From the NCBI GenBank assembly GCA_003049485.1, contig PYST01000045.1:62001-126000 (forward strand): a stretch of DNA of 64,000 bases. Direction: 5' to 3'. This DNA comes from Ophioceras dolichostomum (taxonomy: Eukaryota > Ascomycota > Sordariomycetes > Magnaporthales > Ophioceraceae). The translations under genes were made by a program, and so were the position numbers. Under the pieces are notes generated by a model. It was not told where the DNA came from. It did not search any database and was given only the letters and a program-made list of their open reading frames with translations. Below, one piece after another: positions 33,501 to 46,411 of the stretch. Each line of letters starts with the position of its first letter. Within the stretch, counting starts at the first letter, position 1.

Positions 33501-36500
33501 CCCAAGAAGCCTCACCCTGAGCCAACTTGACCTTCGCAGAATCGGCCTCCGCCCGCAACGTTGCGATCTGGGTCTTAACCTTGTTGTGCTCTGTGCGGAG
33601 GGTCTGGAGCTGCTTGGCAGCCTCGGCGTGCTTGAGCAGCTCCTGCTCATAGTCATGCTGCGCCTTGTTGGCGATATCGGCCTGGGCCCGGAGGTTGGAC
33701 TGGTGGTGCTTAGCCGTTTCCTTGTACCGTTCCTCCTTCTCCTTCAGGCGCGTGATTTCAGACTCCAGGATACGCTTCTCGTCCTCCAGTCTCCGGCTGA
33801 TCTCACCCTGAGAGTCACGCAGCGACGAAAGTTCAGTGTTGGTGTTGGCCAGCTCGGTCGAAAGATCCTCCACCCGTTGCTCGAGCTCCTTGATCTTGGC
33901 GTCTTTGGCAGCCAACTCCTCCTCTGTTTGCACCCGGACTGTTTCCTGGGATTCGGTGAGGCTGGCGAGATCATCCTCCAAGGCATTGGACTGTGTCTTG
34001 AAGTGCTCTGCCTCGGCCTTGGCGTTATCAAGCAGAGTGTTTGCCATGTCGAGTTCGCGCCTGAGATCGGCCACTTCATCGATCAGCTCCTGGATGCGGG
34101 CTTCCGACTCGTCGGTGTCGTCTGCCATTGGTTCGTCGGCAGGCGCTGAAGGCGCCGTTGACACTGCAGACCGGGATGTAAGTCGCGGCTGGAGACGCAC
34201 GGCACGGTCCTCAGCGCTGCGAAGGTCGACCTTGAGCTGATCCACTTGAGCCTGGAGGTGGTCTCGGCTCGTCTTGACGCCAACAAGCTCCTCCTTGTGC
34301 TGACCCAAACTCGCCATCAAGTCGTCGATCCGCTTCTGGGCTTGTTGGGACTCATACTCCTTCCGGAGCTGCAGCTTCTTGGCCTCGTCGGCCTCGTCTG
34401 TTAGCTTGCGCTTCGTATCGCTCAGCTCCGCTTCCAGGTTGTCGATCTTGGTCTGTAGCCGCCTCTTCGCCTCGTCCTCCGCAAGCTGGCGTTCGTTCTG
34501 CAAAGACTGCTGAGAAGCCAGCAGAGCGTTAAGCCGTGTCTTCTCTTCAGCCGCCTCCTCGTTGTCCTTGATGAGACGGTCCTGGATGTCTCTCCACAGC
34601 GTCTTCTCAGCCTTGAGGTTCGAGTTCTCGTTGCGCATGCTCTCAAGCAGCCCCTTAGTCTCAATGAGATCCTCGGCCCTCGACTGTGCGAGCGTCTCGG
34701 TCTTTGCCACGTGATGCGAAAGTTCGCTATTCCGCTTCTTCAGGTGGTCTTGCTGTGACTCCATATCCGCGTTGGTGGCTTGCAGGAGCTCATAGCGCTC
34801 ATTGACGAGACCGAGCTGGCTGTTCAGCTTGGCAATCTCGGCTTGGAGGGCACTCTTCTCGCCCGATAGACGCCTGGATTCCTCCCTAAGCGCCTGCAAA
34901 TCTGCGCTCTGGTCGTTCCGGTATTCGTCGAACTTCTGCTGGAGATCTCGGAGTGCGGTGCTGAGGTCGGGTTCGTCGCCGCTGTTCTGCTCGATGCTAG
35001 CAAGCACACCTCCCTCGTCCACTGAATTGCCCATAACAGACTGGATCTCGGCGGCGCTAGCCTTCTGCTGCAGCATGCGTCGGAACATGTCCCTCTCGGT
35101 CATGTAGCTCTTCATCCGAGTCGTCAGCGACTTGGATTCGTCCTGCATCTTGGTCACGAGCTCGCGCAGCTTTATGACCTCCTGCTGGTCTTCTGCCGCC
35201 TGCCGCTTCGCCGCAAGAGCCTCCTCGTTCTCGAACTTGTCGGCGAGATCACGCGTGACCCGAAGAAGCTCCTGGTTCTTCTCCTGGAGCGTCACGATGT
35301 CCTTAAACGCCACGAACTTCTCCGTGATGAAGACGTGAGTGTCTGACATGTCGTTCAGCCCGTTCTCGTTGTCGTTAGTCTGGCCCTTCTGGAGCTTCTC
35401 GAAGTGCTTGACTTCCTCGTCCGTCAGCCGGTCAAGGCCCTTCTCCTGGGCATGCAGATTGAAAATGAGGACCTGGACCTGCAGACTGAGATCCCTCATC
35501 TGAGCGCGTAGAATCTTGATCTCCGCCTGAGCATTGCCGTATGCGTTTTCAGCCTTGCGTGCGGCCTTCTTCATGGCATCGCGCTCCTTGAAGCTCTCAT
35601 CGGCGATACGGGTCATTTGGACATTCTCGAGCCGCAGTCGCTCGGCCTCCTCTTGTAGCTCGGCGAGCTCTGGGCCCTTGGCTTCCATGACGCCCATCAT
35701 ATCGTCGACTTGCTCTGAAAGCTGACGGTTGCGACGCTTCTCGCCTGCTAGCTCGCCCTTGACACGGTACAGCTCCTCCATGGCCTGGGTAGCGGTGATG
35801 GCCGACTTCCCGCGAAGCGAGGCCGGAGTGCCGAAAGGCGAGCCAGGCCGCAGAAGCCCGCCATTTTGGCGGGGGGTCTGAGGCGCCGAGCCGGGTAGGC
35901 CCTGGCCTTGGATCTGGCTATGGGTCGACACGACGGCTCGCAGCTGGTCAACTTCGGTGTGAAGCTCTTGGTTTTGCTGCTCCAGTTGTGTGCACTCAAC
36001 CCTCGTCTGCTCGAGGGTTTGCAGGACCCGCCGCAGCTCGTCATCGCTGTTCTCCTTGACTTGCTCTAAGTTCGACTTCAGCTGGTGGATCTCCTTCTTG
36101 TACTCCTCAGCATATTCGCGCGAGATCTCGGCGAGCCGCTTTGCCGACTCCACCTCTTGCTTGAAGCCTGAATCTGAACGCGCAGCAGCTTCCTGTATCT
36201 GCTGGATCTTGACGTGGGCCTCCTCTATTTTCTTTTGCGCCGTGTCGAGACGAGACCGGAGTTGCTGCTCGGTCCTAGTCAGGGACTCGACGTTCGACTT
36301 CGCTTCCTCGTTTAGACGCTCGAGCTGGGCGATGCGCTCGCCCTTTTCCTTACGAGCCTTCAAAGCCTCGGCGCTCTTTGTCTTGAGTTCCGTCTCCAAC
36401 CATGTGTTGCTACGCTGAGCGAACTCCAGCTCCTGGCGCAAAGTTTGCTCGAGGTACTTAGCGCTATTCACGGTGGTCTTGGCCGTCTGAACCTCTTGTT

Positions 36501-37166
36501 CGAGACCAGCCAGCTCCTGGCTCAAGCTGAGGGTCTTCTGGTGCTGCTTCTGGAGCTCTTCCGAGAGCTCTGCGTTGGCAGCATTCTTCGTATCGAGTAT
36601 CGCGAGGGTATCTCGCTTGGACGTCTCGAGCGAGGTGATGCGTGCGCGAAGGGATTCGACTTCCGAAATGGAGGCGGCACTTTCCGATCTGAGAGCTTGA
36701 AGCTGGTTCTCGGACGCTTGACGTGATGTTTCTTGAGAGCCGAAGAGGTCAGCAAAAGAAAAACAAAATAAAAAAAATAAATAAAAGATCAACAGGGAAT
36801 TCAAAGGGAAATAGAAAAATCAAAGTGCAAAATGAGCCTTGGATTCTACTGCAGATAAATGCACGGAGCACACCTACCCTCTTCCTGAAGCTTGCGACGG
36901 AGATCTGCGACGTCCTTCAAGGCATTTTCAGCGGTCGATTTAAAGGTCTCGCAACGCGACTCGGAGCTTCGGACCGCGTTCTCTAGCTCGATATCGACCT
37001 GCAGTTTCTCTGAAAATAGGGTATCAAACTCTCGCGCCTTAGTAGCTACCGCAGTGAGGACGGCAGTAACTAGATCGACTGTTGGCGCCGACGCGACGAT
37101 GGCGAGAGTATCTTGTGGAAAGCCTAGATGGCCGGACAAAAAGCCCAGGTCCACGGCGGCCACCAT
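30504..37166 (-). CDS. mlp1: Nucleoporin TPR/Mlp1-like, nuclear basket coiled-coil protein
   Basis: Exons on the minus strand: 37166-36878, 36731-31374 and 31279-30504 (introns 146 and 94 bp, both phase 1). The product has 2140 residues, within the family range of about 1900-2400. Residues about 40-1700 are almost continuous heptad-rich coiled coil. The conserved N-terminus VDLGFLSGHLGFPQDTLAIVAS and the central TPR/MLP1-type block support the family call. The C-terminal 400 residues are disordered: Pro/Ala-rich, then Gln-rich, then RGG/GRGGG repeats, with a basic KRPRNDGD stretch that could be a nuclear signal. Mlp proteins form the nuclear basket and act in mRNA quality control, chromatin tethering and spindle checkpoint function. 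Exon 2 alone encodes almost all the coiled coil. Confidence 0.93.
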
Positions 37167-40100
37167 GCTGGGCTGATGATCAAAGGAAATCGGGAGGAAA
37201 TGGTTCCATGAAAGGCGTCCGTGATGAAGAAAAGGACAGAGATGCCTTGAGTGTTTCCTGGGGTTGGGGGTTGAAGAAACAGAATTGCGATCGGTGTTTT
37301 GTGGTGATGTTTTTCACCCTCGAGATACTACGATGCTCTCGTCGCACGCTAGTGATCGGAAAGCTCCATTGTCTGTTTTCGGCACAAAGACGCAAGGCTG
37401 CCCTGGGCCAAGGTGGGCTGCTGAGGTGACAGAACCAGCCAATGGTAGGCGCGTGGGCTCTGTAGGACCCACCTGACGCGATAATCGATAATAGCAAATG
37501 CACGGACCATTGATCAAGAGCTCTCTCTTGCTTGTTCATGCAAACCGAGATGTCTCAAGACTCGTGCGGCGCGATAACTGCACAGGCAGCCTTGATGACT
37601 GATCTGCAGGTGATCTTGGTCACAGAAGATCGAAGTGATCCTTCTTTTACAGAAAAGTCAACGAAAAACTGAGAGCTCGCCTTGATGAAAGTAATGACTA
37701 TGCTTCCGTAGCTTGGACACATTTTCAAGTGAGAGATGGAGAGACATATCTAGATCATCAGTCCTCGATTAATTTACCTAGGCGTCTAGACAAACGGTTT
37801 GGTCTCAGTCTGGCCTTCGGAGTAGCTAGAGAGGCAATGGTGGGTCTCGATAGTTTCCCTGTACCTAAGAGAATCGGTTTCCAGTCCGCCTCGCTCAAGC
37901 CACTTTGAATGTTTCGGTCGGTGGCCTGGTTCGACGTTGGAGGACGGATCAAATGCTGCACCGAAGCAGTAGGCACATGCGACAAGAAGTCTATAACAGA
38001 TATCATGCGCGCTGCAGAGTATGGCAGATACGGTAGATTAGATATGATAGGAGAGGCTGATGGGTAGCCCCTTTTGTTCTGACCCCCTGATCTTGTCTGC
38101 CTTGCGTCAAGTGCTCCTCTTTGCATCAGAAAGCCATCCTCTCGGCCGTGGCCGACAGCAAGCTGAAACCAGGCTCGCTGTTCGGAGCCTTAAAGGCTGT
38201 CACTTATTGCCACCAGGCGGCAAGATATGCCCGTCCGTCCGGTGATCACCTTCCATGAGCGCATGAGGGAGCCTGCTAGTTTCGAAGCCACAGGAGGCTA
38301 CAGGAGAAGTGTTCCTCCAAGCCCCTCCAAAGTTTGCAGTTTGACACTTCACACGCATACAAGTAGTAGCCTTTCCGGGCAGTCCAGGCCTCGATGGGGC
38401 GGCCCGCTCGGTGCCAACTTTCCAGAGTCGGAATATTACCGATGACACCTCGACCGTGCATCGCGCAGTGTGAGTACCATAGAAGAGCACATGGGATAAG
38501 CCAGGTCTCGTGGAGGAGGACAATGCAAGACGCTGAGCAACGGCATCTCGAACCCTCGAGGTCGGTTCTGGCGGATCGAGGAGTGAGACTGATGGTGATA
38601 GGATAGATTCTCTGCTCTCGCATCCCGACTTTGTTTGACAGGACAGCCCCGGGTCGATGGGGGTGGGGCCGACGCCGTCGACAGAAAGACACTAGTAGAG
38701 TTACCCCCTCCTCCCGCCGGATGTGCGGGAAGGGAAGGTATGGGTACTATCGGCCGACGGGACATTGTCCTCGGATTATCCTTGTACGGCGCCCATTGAA
38801 ATTCGCTGGTGTCTGCTGGGTAAGTTTCTCGCGCAAAAGTCACCGGCGGGGAGGGGGCCTACACGCTTTCTATATCACGAAGCGTGGAGGGTTGCGCGAT
38901 ACGCCTCAGAGCTTCATCAGTCCAATTTCAAGGATAATGCTCTTGACGATCTCGATCGAGGGGGCTTGCATGCTTGGGTGCTTGGATCCTTGCTTGTGGC
39001 CTCCACATCTTTCAAGTTTGTCAGTTCCCCCAAATACGGACTAGGAGGAGTGAGGGAGTTCCTAACCAGGCCAGCTTCTCCCACTTCAATCCACATGTAT
39101 TCTGCATTGTACACGACTCGACTCGACTCGACTCAACTCGACACGACACCTTCATTCAGCTCGAGATTTGCATGCCTCCCTGGATTGGCCAATCTGGAGC
39201 CTTGACCGCCTTGCGAAGGGAGGGCCGAGGTGTTTTTTTTTCTCTTCATGGGGCCACTTTGGCTGAACTCTGGTCGCCTTCTGCTGGTGAGGCACTGTCG
39301 GAGAAGCAAGAAAGGAAAAGCAGATGCACAAAACAGGGCCTGTCAGTTTACTAGAGTGACCTCAGAGTGACCAATATGGAGTCAGAGCTGCCGATTGCAC
39401 GATTCCCCTCATCAGCAAAAGATCATACGATTCTACCACAGACCAACAATTTTTCAACCAAAGACCACCAGGGGCTCTGCAATGAAATGTTACAAGACCG
39501 CCCAGGCACAATGGCAAAGTCAGGCCATCTTGAGCCTTTTCGCTCGAATTCTTCCAATCGGCTCGCGTCACCTTTCCCCATTTCTGAGCATCTGAGGTGG
39601 AGACCCCTCTCGCTGTTCTGCACCCGCACCACCGCCATTGATGGTTCTTTTCATTGACTTTTTCTTTTCCCTCTGCGAAGAGGTAGTGTACAGTGCTAAT
39701 CACCGTCTACCTCAACTGAAGCCAGACGAGACTTTCTTTCCCTCCTAGACTCAACAACCTCACCTCAGCACCCTCAGTACCCACCCACAGCGAGAGCCGA
39801 GCCGTCGATCCTGCCTGTCCGCACCCGTCGTCACTGGTACAGTTGTACATACATCTCTTCGCACAGCCAGTCAGTTCTCTTTTGGTGTCTACTGTCTAGG
39901 TGCCTCTTGAGTCTGTACTGTACAGTACGGAGTACACAGTACCATTCTTACCAGTACCTTTTCGGCCTCCCTTCTCTGCTGCTCTCTGCCGCGCTCGGGG
40001 CTGCAGGGTTGAAGGTTTGGGTTGAGACAACTCGAGGGGGGACTGGAGAGAGAAAGGGAAAAGTGTCGGATTATCGGCGCCTTCGCCTTCCTGTTGCTTG

Positions 40101-41242
40101 CACCTCGCACATGGCAATCCCGCCTCCTCCGTCTTTGGCGTTGCCTTGCTGAGTCGTCGGACTTGCAAGTCACAGCACGCACTTGCAGCAACCTGCACCT
40201 GCTGATTGAACTCGATCTAGAGTTGCGACCGCATCGGCTCCATTCATTCTGCCACTGCCAGAAGCGCTGCCAGCTTTCTACCAACGATAATTCCCCGTTT
40301 CGTTGATCCAAGTTGTGCAGCCGTGACGTTTTGTTGTTTTTACCCCCTTCTGTCTGCTGCTTCACCTTTTTGCTGCAGCTCATTTTCGTTTCCTGCCGCC
40401 TTGTGTCCACTTGCGACTGGAGCTCCTACCTCACTGGGCTGCTCGGCTCCTGCTCCTCCTGCCTGCCAAACCCGCGACCCGGGTGGACGTCGTTCCACTC
40501 TGCACTTAACTTTTTTTCCTCTCGCCACCTGTTCTGGTCTCCTGAACACGACCCGATTTGGGCACTCTCCGCCTTGATTGTTGATTGTTGGCGACTAGAC
40601 TGGCCCCTCTCTATTCAGTACCATTCGCGCAAGGACCGGCAGAACGAGAAAAAAAAAGAGAGAAACGGCAAAAAAAAGTTCCAGGCCACGCTGAGTCGGC
40701 CTTCCGCTCTTTCACGGCCGCCCATTCGAAGATTCTGATTTGCGACCCCATCATTCGTCTCACCCCACATCCCCTCCACCCGCTCTCTGTGTTGCCTACG
40801 ACGACGACTTGGAGCGAGTTACCTGCTTCACCGACTGGCACCGAACGCCAATTGTCAGCTGCGACCTGCGACCTTGGAACCCTACCCGAGACCTTCTGCT
40901 CCGCGAGATCCCGCAGGCATTCGAGGCGGTAGCCCAAGCACCTCGGCGTTCAAGGAGCGAGCTCACACAAAGTTACGGGAGACGGGAGCGGCGCATCGTG
41001 TCTCTGAACAACCCGACGAAACCGACGGCTCACCCCATCAACGCCCGCGACCAAACGGTCCATCAATCACCACATCGCCACTCCCATGATCTAACGGGCT
41101 TGGGACGAGTCGCTTGTCTCCTATTAGGGAATCAGAGTGAGGACCAGATTGAGTGAGGACCGCGACGCGACAGGGCAAGGACGCTGGCGCCACGACTTGC
41201 TTTTCGGCCTCGAAAAGGGGGGAGGTGCAGCCGCTGATTAAC
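37167..41242. other. 4-kb divergent intergenic region; possible long leader of the bHLH gene
   Basis: The promoters of mlp1 (minus) and the bHLH gene (plus) must lie here. The right third (about 39700-41240) is pyrimidine-rich and contains several short ATG-started frames, resembling the long 5' leaders with upstream ORFs common in fungal regulator genes. A GACTC microsatellite lies at about 39113-39140. No domain-bearing ORF is seen. Confidence 0.45.
39113..39140. repeat. GACTC pentanucleotide repeat
   Basis: About five tandem CGACT units with one variant, in the intergenic DNA between mlp1 and the bHLH gene. Confidence 0.65.
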
Positions 41243-43126
41243 ATGGATCCAAATCTGATCAGGCACATCGAGTATTTCTCGGTGCCAAACAACCAGGTAC
41301 GGGAGCTTTCGGACCCTTCCTTTAGACGTCGCCACTACACCCAATGCTGCCACTACTACCGTAGCTGCTCTTAGCACATCAGCACATGCATGTGGTGGCC
41401 AGCTGGGTATATCCGTCGCTAACACCACAGACTAGACCGTCAACCCTGTTGACCGCGCTGCCCAGCTGTCCCGGACAAACCCTGCGCAACACCAATCGCT
41501 CTGGAACCCGTCTGCCCTGGGATCGGACGGTGGCGCCTCGCTGTCACCTTCGACGCCCCAGAGCGCTGGGTCGTTCGACCCGTTCCAGCCTTCCAATACC
41601 CCCATTACCAACATCTCTTTCAGCCCACCACAACGCCAGCGGTCAACATTCGCTCAGGGACCACGTACCATCCTGCCGACGCGGACGCCTAAGCCGCCTA
41701 GGGACCGGCACGAGAGGAAACGATCGAAGCTCAGCACGGACGCCACTCCTTTCGATTCTGTGGACTACTGGCTCCAGTTCGACAACGAAGAAGGCGGTAT
41801 CCAGGAAGAGCCAGGAAGTGTGTCGTTCAAGTCTGAACCACAGTCTATGGGAAGACCAGGGACGATGCAGACAGACAGGTGGGCATCTCATTCTCCAATT
41901 GATTCTCCAATCGAATTTCCCTCTCGTCACGGTTTTTACGCCTTGGCGTCCGGACCTCTTGGACTCGGGGACGGCTGCTGACACCCAGATGAGTAGATCA
42001 AGAGACAGGCGCCAAACAGCACCGCAAGTGCCGGCGCACGCCTCAACACAGGCTCAAGCACCAATACGGGCTCAGGCCCAGGCTCAGGCGCAGTCCGATC
42101 CGTCCAGATTAGAGGAGTCAATCGACGACAGCGCACTGGATAATGCACTGTCCGACAACGAGGACTACTCGTCCATAAATCTGGCGGAGCAGCTTTCTAA
42201 AATCGACTCCGTGGCACCGTCCGATGTGCCACAGCGAGAAGGCTTGTACTCGACTCCCCTTAGTTGGGAGAGGCCACAGCCAGGTCTTCGAATGGATTCG
42301 ATCATGAGCATCCAGACCCCCGCCACGCTCGACCAAGCCGAGCAACGGCGACTGATAGCGATCGCGATGAATCCCGGATCCTCTATGGGAGGGCTGGGCT
42401 CTAGCATCGTAAACCAGTACACCCCTAACCCGGGACTGGGCTCCGTGATGGGATCTTCACTGGGAGGCCCGATGGGGCCAGGCGGCCTCGGGACGACAAC
42501 GATGAGCCAGGTGATGAACGTGCCACCGCACGGCGCGGTCCGGCCGACCCCGATGCACCCTCCGCATCCGCCGCAGCGCCAGGGGAGCTACAGCGACGCG
42601 GGGAAGGAGAAGCACGGGCAACCACACGGACAACAGCACGGCGGCAAAGGCGGAGATCGGACGGCGCACAACGATATCGAACGAAAATATCGGACGAATC
42701 TGAAGGACAAGATCGCCGAGCTCAGAGACGCCGTTCCGGCCCTTCGAACAATCCCCGAAAACGCCGTGGACGACGGCGAGGACGGCGGCCAGCCGTCTCG
42801 TGGCCCCAAAGTTAGCAAGGTTAGTTTTGCTCTAGTCTTGTCTACCCCAGCGCGGCTTTGACTTTGCTTTGGGGCGGAACAATTGGCTCAAGGGAATGGG
42901 AATGATATTGACGATTTTTTTGTTCGGTTTGTAGGGGACGGTTCTCACCAAAGCCACCGAGTACATTCACTACCTCGAGAAGAAGAACAAGATGATCGTA
43001 CAGCAGCACCAAGAGCTCTCGCGGCGACTTCAAGCCTTCGAGCAGCTGCTCAACGCGACGGCAAGACCGACATACCAGATGCCAAACTACAGCAGGACGC
43101 TCTTCGATCCCAGAGCATTCTGTTGA
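41243..43126 (+). CDS. bHLH transcription factor, SREBP-type basic region, soluble
   Basis: Exons 41243-41296, 41436-41878, 41994-42819 and 42935-43126 (introns 139, 115 and 115 bp) give 504 residues. Two acceptors are not CAG (CTAG and TGAG); the frame fixes both. Residues 1-385 are mostly disordered (Ser/Pro/Gln) with an acidic DYWLQFDNEE patch that could be an activation region. The bHLH starts at about 386: HNDIERKYRTNLKDKI at 391-406 carries the Tyr398 that marks SREBP-like factors, which bind sterol-regulatory as well as E-box sites. An Asp/Gly-rich loop holds the third intron, then GTVLTKATEYIHYLEKKNKM forms helix 2 and a short zipper. There is no transmembrane segment, so it is not a membrane-released SREBP. 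It is probably a nuclear regulator of metabolism; targets are unknown. Confidence 0.85.
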
Positions 43127-44636
43127 GCGAGCGAGCGAGCAGGAAACGAAGGAATTGCCGTTTTACATTACATACCCACGCGTTGCTCTTTTGGTCTTTG
43201 TTCATTCATCCTGGCCACGACCTCTCAACTGTACATATACTCCCACCACGAAACCACCCCCCTTTCGTTTCTTCCCTTTCACCCTCTCGCCCTTGTCTTT
43301 ACGCTATTTTCTTCTATCCGCCCATACAATTTCCTCGCCCGCCTTCTTTAACGAGATCACGCCGAAACCACAAACAACTTTACCGATACCAGAGCGATGA
43401 TTTACATTCCGGAAGGCAGGCGGACCCAGTCCCCCCACCTGTACTACATTTCTTTCTGTCTCTGCCATTACAACTTCCTCCTATTCCTGTTGAAACTCAT
43501 TGTTGGCGCCTTGGCGGTGCCTTGCTCTCTCATCAACCTCTTGAACCTGATCCACTCTCCTCCCATTCCTTATGTTGCCTCTTATACATTTTTATTGCAT
43601 TTTTCTTTCTTCTCGCGAGCGCCGCATTTTCTCAACGGCGACGCATGCGTGGCTCTCACATGCTCCATAACGGCGCAGTCAAACCCTTGAAATTTATGTC
43701 TCAGCGATTTTTCTCTGTTTGCCCCGTCCATTTTTTGCCCTATGGTCGCGTGTCAACTGGGGGATGTATGGCTGAGAGGAAAACGAGCACCATGGTCATG
43801 ACACGAGAATAAGATGCTGGCCAGAGCGCTGCCTTCGCGCACGATGCCGCACAATACCGAATATTTCTTCTAGCAAGCTCGATAATGCATCGGCAAGAGA
43901 GAAAGAATGAAAGGCGGTTCTTGTCTCTTATTTGGCAGGTACTTTTTATCGGTTGTTCCTCACATCATTACTACGTCTCTGCCTGACCTAGCGACCTGCC
44001 TTCCTGCCTACATATTTATTTACAACCTCGGGATCTTGGAGTCTGGAGAAACACGGAATCGGCGTACGTCTAGATCTCTTTATTTTTCTCAGGTGGTATC
44101 TGCCTACCTACCTACCTATCTATTCGGATGGCGAAAAAGAGAACCAGACAGGGAGGTGGGAGGGAGGCTGTGTCATTTGCTCTCGCGAGGACGTAAAGAG
44201 AAGTGCGGAAATAGCCAGAGACGGAACGAGCTTATGAGGAGCAAGGAGCCAGGCCTTGATTTCTATCAATACTGTGACGGGAGAAGAAAGCTAGAGGCGC
44301 AACGAGGTTAAACCAATCTCAACAAAATACATGAATGGCTGGCACGTCTAGCTCCATCAAACACTTGCATCCACGAATAGACATCCTCCCTACATCACCG
44401 GAATTTGTGAAATCGTACGATATTGTGAGCGCTATGTGACAACTGGAAAACAGTACGAAGCCGGACACAGACACGTACAGGTGCCAAGGTAGGCACAGGA
44501 TCCATTGCTGCCAGCTATTGAATCTACGAATGTATGATGCACGTACCTGATCCGATTATATGTACGAGTCTCCCAAGCCAAGCCAAATACGGCGGTAGCA
44601 GCATGTCTTTTACACAGAGACCAAGTACCTGGCTCA
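43127..44636. other. Convergent intergenic region
   Basis: This is the 3' flank of the bHLH gene and of the Icp55 gene. It is T/C-rich and contains a CTACCTACCTACCTAT repeat at about 44103-44118. No supported gene. Confidence 0.55.
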
Positions 44637-46411
44637 TCATGACCCATCCCAGTCTCGGTCCCTCAACGCCTCAATATCAACAACCTCCTTAACCGCCTCC
44701 GTAGTCAGGTTCAGCGGATTGTCATCCATGACGCAAACGCTATCCTCGATCCTCACAGCCAACCCCCGGAAATGCTTGGGCCACCTCTCGTCGTCAGGCA
44801 CGTACACGCCGGGCTCGATCGTGACGCAATGGCCTTCCCTCAGAGTGACTCCCCTACTGTACCCCGGGGTGTCGTGCACGTCCAGCCCGACGTAGTGGCC
44901 GACATGGTGGGGGAACAGTTCCAACAGCCCGTCGCGCTTTACGTAGTAGCTGTTACTACTACCACTCCTCTCAGCAGGAGCGAGGCCGTCGAAGCCCAGC
45001 TGACGCAGCTGCTCGCGCAGCCCGTTCTCCGCCACGTCGTGGATGCGGTCCAGCGACAGGCCGGCGCTGGCGCGACACAGCGCCACGCAGGAGCGCTGCA
45101 CGCGCAGCACCGCCTCGTACAGGTCCCTCTGAGCTGCCGTGAACCTCCCGGACAGCGGCCAGGTCCGCGTGATGTCCGTGATGTACGTGCCGTACTCCCC
45201 GCCTGCGTCGACGAGGACCGTCTGCGCCGCGGACGGGGAAGGGTCGAGCGCCGCGCTGTTGTGCACGTAGTGGATCATGCGGCCCCGGGATGAGCCCGCC
45301 ACGACGGGGACGTACGCGGATCCGTCGCAGCCGCCCTCGGCGAAGGCGTTGTCGAGGAACAGGTGCAGGTCGCGCTCGCGCGTCCAGGGGCGACGCATCG
45401 CGTCGGTGATGGCGCGGCCGGAGATGCGGCCCGCTGCGCGCATGTTGGCGATTTCGGAGGGGGATTTGATGGCGCGGAGGGTGTGCACTAGGGGAGCTAG
45501 GGGTTTGGTGGGAGTGGATGTGGAAGTAGTTGTAGAAGCACTACTAGAGGTAGTAGCATCGCCGCCGCGCACAGCAGATACGACTGCGCCGACGGAGGCG
45601 GCGTCGGCGTACACGGCCGAGGCGGAGGATACGAGGCGCGAGACGTTTGCGTCTGCGTGGGAGATGGGCGCCGCGACGTCGGCGTTCCACACGTCCATGG
45701 CGGCCTGCACGCCGCTCCACGGGCCGGACCACTGCTCGAGCTTCGGGTCCTTCGGCCGCACGTACAGCCTGAACTCGTGGTCGGCAGGCTCGGGCCCCAG
45801 CTTGCGGATCACCGCCAGGGAGTCCTGCTCCGCGAAGCCGGTCAGGTAGAGGAAGTTGGACTCCTGCCGGTAGGGGAAGAAGACGGCGCCGGACCGGTAT
45901 TTGAGGTCCGCGGCGGCGAGGATAGCGATGCTGTTCTCGGGCAGGAGCGCCGCCAGGTTGAGCCGCCGGGTGTAGTACTCCTGGGCTGTGATACCGCGGG
46001 TCACTGTGAGGGGAAGAAGACGACCATCCAGCGAGCGTCAGCAGCTGGTCGACAAACTAGATGCCTTAGCGGAGGGGGTCGGGATCGAACCCGATGTATA
46101 GGTAGGAGGCGACTCATCGTACATTCTCCGGCTTCCAGTAAATGCGGGTGGGTCTCATGGACCGGCTGGCCGAACTGGAGATCGGCTGCCGAGACCGTGG
46201 CATAACTTCTTGTGCCAGTAGGACTTATTCGACTGGACGTCCTCCATTGTGTGATATGAGCTTGGGCCGGCAACAATGATGAGGAGGATTGTTTTAACGG
46301 CGACGACGATGATGAGAACCGCAGACTCCTGCCTATTCGGGTACTGACATCCCGCAACGGTTGCTGCCGCTGGAGCATCGGCCTGACGCAATGAATGCCG
46401 AGGCGGCTCAT
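44637..46411 (-). CDS. icp55: Mitochondrial intermediate-cleaving aminopeptidase Icp55 (M24B)
   Basis: Exons on the minus strand are 46411-46123 and 46003-44637, with a 119-bp intron (GTACGA..ACAG, phase 1), giving 551 residues. Residues 1-70 form an Arg/Ser-rich mitochondrial presequence. FGQPVHETHPHLLEAGE, rejoined to LTRGITAQEYYTRR, is the characteristic Icp55/XPNPEP3 start. The creatinase/prolidase N-domain (YRSGAVFFPYRQESNFLYLTG) precedes the pita-bread metal site: VDAGGEYGTYITDITRTWP, HHVGHYVGLDVHD, EPGVYVPDD and AVRIEDS carry the Asp-Asp-His-Glu-Glu ligands. Icp55 trims one residue from the new N-terminus after MPP cleavage and so stabilises matrix proteins. A Ser/Thr-rich insertion of about 20 residues (STTTSTSTPTK) lies between the domains. 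The intron contains a tRNA B-box-like sequence that I do not consider a tRNA. Confidence 0.92.

Noticed and set aside
46040..46115. tRNA B-box-like GGGTTCGATCCCGAC on the minus strand within the icp55 intron
   Set aside because: No matching 5' acceptor, D-arm or anticodon arm precedes it, and the stem pairs properly only with a six-base loop. The intron boundaries around it are needed by the Icp55 frame.
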